DNA of 24,292 nt from the NCBI GenBank assembly GCA_002297665.1, contig DBMS01000061.1:1-24292 (forward strand), read 5' to 3'. The DNA comes from Holophagaceae bacterium UBA692 (GTDB taxonomy: Bacteria > Acidobacteriota > Holophagae > Holophagales > Holophagaceae). The notes under the pieces were generated by a model. It had not been told where the DNA came from and did no database searches. It saw nothing but the letters and a program-made list of their open reading frames with translations. Every line of letters begins with the position of its first letter. The stretch's first letter is position 1. Positions 22,941-24,292 of the stretch are shown here, in pieces. Both the position numbers and the translations under genes were made by a program.

Positions 22941-23689
22941 GCCTGACCTACGCCCTCGTGGAGGATGAGGCCCCGGGCCGCATGAGGCTGAAGGCCCTGC
23001 TCGGCGAGCTCCGCCCGGAGGCCGCGTGCCTGGGCGAGGCCGAGGACGGCGGCGCGGGGCTGCGCCTTCTGAGGTCGTGCCGGCCCGACGTGCTCTTCCT
23101 GGACGTCGAGTTCCCCCCGGCCGGGGCCTTCGGCCTCCTGGAGCAGGCCGCGGCCGCGGGGCTTACCCTGCCTCCGGTGGTCTTCGTCACCGCCTTCGCC
23201 GACTACGCGGTGGAAGCCTTCCGGTGGGCGGCCTGGGACTACCTCCTCAAGCCCGTGGCCAGGCCGCGCCTGGAAGCGGCCCTGGCGCGGATCGAGGCGC
23301 GCCTCGAGCCCCCCCGGGACCTGGCCCCGCTTCTCCAGTCCCTGGCCGCCGCGCGCCGGCAGGAGGCCCCTGAGCGCTTCACCGTGCAGGCCAAGGGCGG
23401 CCTGCGCGTGCTGGCCTGGGCCGACGTGAGCCACCTGGCCACCGAGAACCGCCTGCTCTTCGTGCACACCCCGGAAGGACGCTTCATCCTCGGCCGCACC
23501 CTGGAGGAACTGGAGACGCTCCTGAAGCCGGGGTTCTGCCGCTGCCACCGGGGCGCCATGGTGGCGCTGGCCCGGGTCCGGGAGCTGCGGGCCGAGCCCG
23601 AAGGCAACGGGGAGGTCCGCCTGGACACCGGGGACCGGGTGCCCGTGAGCCGGGACCGCATGGCCGAACTGCGCCGTCGGCTGGGATAG
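22937..23689 (+). CDS. LytTR-family response regulator
   Basis: The protein is 250 aa. The receiver domain has acidic Glu9-Asp10-Glu11, phosphoacceptor Asp56 (VLFLDVEFP), Thr85 and Lys105 (LLKP). The LytTR DNA-binding domain covers about 146-247 with FTVQAKGGLRVLAWADVSHLATENR and the usual FCRCHRGAMVALARV segment. Such regulators bind short direct repeats upstream of target genes. I start it at the GTG at 22937, which overlaps the kinase stop as GTGA and puts the VEDE motif at the normal position. The longer upstream ATG frame runs inside the kinase gene. The first likely target to test is the exported protein gene 86 bases downstream. Confidence 0.93.
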   Translation: MSLTYALVEDEAPGRMRLKALLGELRPEAACLGEAEDGGAGLRLLRSCRPDVLFLDVEFPPAGAFGLLEQAAAAGLTLPPVVFVTAFADYAVEAFRWAAWDYLLKPVARPRLEAALARIEARLEPPRDLAPLLQSLAAARRQEAPERFTVQAKGGLRVLAWADVSHLATENRLLFVHTPEGRFILGRTLEELETLLKPGFCRCHRGAMVALARVRELRAEPEGNGEVRLDTGDRVPVSRDRMAELRRRLG

Positions 23690-23775
23690 CCTTTCGGCGG
23701 GAATTTCCGGTCCCTGGTCCCTTCCTGGCTTTCGCGGCGCCGGCGGCGGCGGAAGCTGGGGGGGAAGGAGCCCCC

Positions 23776-24292
23776 ATGCGAAACCCCCTCCTCTTCGCGC
23801 CAGCCCTGACGCTGGTCCTGGCCGCCCAGGATCTCCCCGTCCGCCTCCAGGGCGCCCTGCGCCTCCCGGCCGATTCCCTCCAGGCCCTGAGGGGCGAATG
23901 GGCCGCATCCGGCCAGGACCGCCCCTATTGGGACGCCTGCCTGGCCTACGCGCTCGTGAGCCAGCTGGGTTCCCGCGAACCCAAGGCCATGGAGGCCCTC
24001 CTCGACCGCACCCTGAAGGCGCTGGAGTCCCGCCGGGATGGCGAGAGCCTGGCCCTGCACGGGGCCTGCCTCGGCCTCAAGCTCGGCTTCCGGCCCGCCA
24101 TGGCCATGACGCTTTCGGCCCAGGCCAGCGGGCTGTTCGCCCAGGCCCTGAAGGCCGCCCCGGACAACCCCCGGGCGCTCCTCCTCCAGGGCATCCACGT
24201 CCTCCATACGCCGGCCTTCGCCGGTGGCGGGCCCGGGAAGGCCCTTCCGATCCTGGAAGCCGCGGTCCGCGCCGCCGACGGCGAGCCGGCCC
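23776..24292 (+). CDS. Exported alpha-helical repeat (TPR-like) protein, C-terminus cut by window edge
   Basis: The frame is open from the ATG at 23776 through the right edge (172 codons). GGAAGGAG lies five bases before the ATG. The first 17 residues (RNPLLFAPALTLVLAA) look like a signal peptide. The rest is Ala/Leu-rich and helical, with a TPR-like pair around SGLFAQALKAAPDNPRALLLQG, followed by a GGGPGKALPILEAAV stretch. This resembles small periplasmic TPR proteins that carry a P-x-F-x-GGG-x-x-A-L pattern. No function can be given. It follows the LytTR regulator by 86 bases on the same strand, so it may be its target or simply a neighbour. Confidence 0.6.
   Translation, partial: MRNPLLFAPALTLVLAAQDLPVRLQGALRLPADSLQALRGEWAASGQDRPYWDACLAYALVSQLGSREPKAMEALLDRTLKALESRRDGESLALHGACLGLKLGFRPAMAMTLSAQASGLFAQALKAAPDNPRALLLQGIHVLHTPAFAGGGPGKALPILEAAVRAADGEPA

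Noticed and set aside
1..24292. Mobile elements, CRISPR arrays, tRNA and rRNA genes
   Set aside because: I looked for transposase motifs, terminal repeats, evenly spaced repeats and tRNA-like cloverleaf sequence and saw none. Without a search tool, small RNAs cannot be excluded.

Overview
The window is about 24 kb of very GC-rich, densely packed bacterial DNA. Many gene pairs overlap by 1 to 14 bases and no gap between genes exceeds about 150 bases. It reads as ordinary chromosome: there are no insertion sequences, phage genes, CRISPR arrays, tRNAs or rRNAs. The mix of flagellar rod genes, [FeFe]-hydrogenase maturases, a lysine 6-aminotransferase and several sensor kinases suggests a motile, metabolically versatile, facultative or anaerobic bacterium. 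An acidobacterium of the Holophaga/Geothrix type is my best guess, but this is inference from composition and gene content and was not tested.

Layout. (1) 1-1762, minus: the 5' part of a predicted lipoprotein with two dinucleotide-binding motifs (flavoprotein-like), cut by the window edge. (2) 1908-5585, minus: an overlapping aspA-hydF-hydE operon for [FeFe]-hydrogenase H-cluster assembly; hydG is not here. (3) 5714-9006, plus: a two-gene flavoprotein dehydrogenase. Its first protein fuses a [2Fe-2S] domain, an FAD/NAD module, two [4Fe-4S] clusters and a BFD-like [2Fe-2S] domain. The second is a DadA/sarcosine-oxidase-like catalytic subunit. (4) 9032-11853, minus: a PAS hybrid histidine kinase and an unrecognised multi-pass membrane protein. 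(5) 11885-14676: yqgE (plus), then rnhA and lysine 6-aminotransferase (minus), then moaE (plus). (6) 14680-16980, plus: a good sigma-54 promoter followed by flgF, flgG and flgA. (7) 17033-21882, plus: a DUF1292 protein, a domain-permuted aconitase-family protein, a DUF1338 (HglS-type) 2-oxoadipate dioxygenase/decarboxylase and a D-2-hydroxyglutarate dehydrogenase. (8) 21960-23689, plus: a LytS/LytTR two-component pair. (9) From 23776: the start of a repeat-type exported protein, cut by the right edge.

The most interesting theme is 2-oxoadipate metabolism. Lysine 6-aminotransferase, the DUF1338 enzyme (its four key residues align with those of Pseudomonas HglS) and the D-2-hydroxyglutarate dehydrogenase form most of a route from lysine through 2-oxoadipate and D-2-hydroxyglutarate to 2-oxoglutarate. 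The aconitase-family gene directly upstream of the last two genes has its swivel domain first. If it acts as a homoaconitase, it would give a second entry into 2-oxoadipate; that is a hypothesis only. The second theme is H-cluster assembly with a translationally coupled aspartase, which could supply ammonium for the bridging amine ligand.
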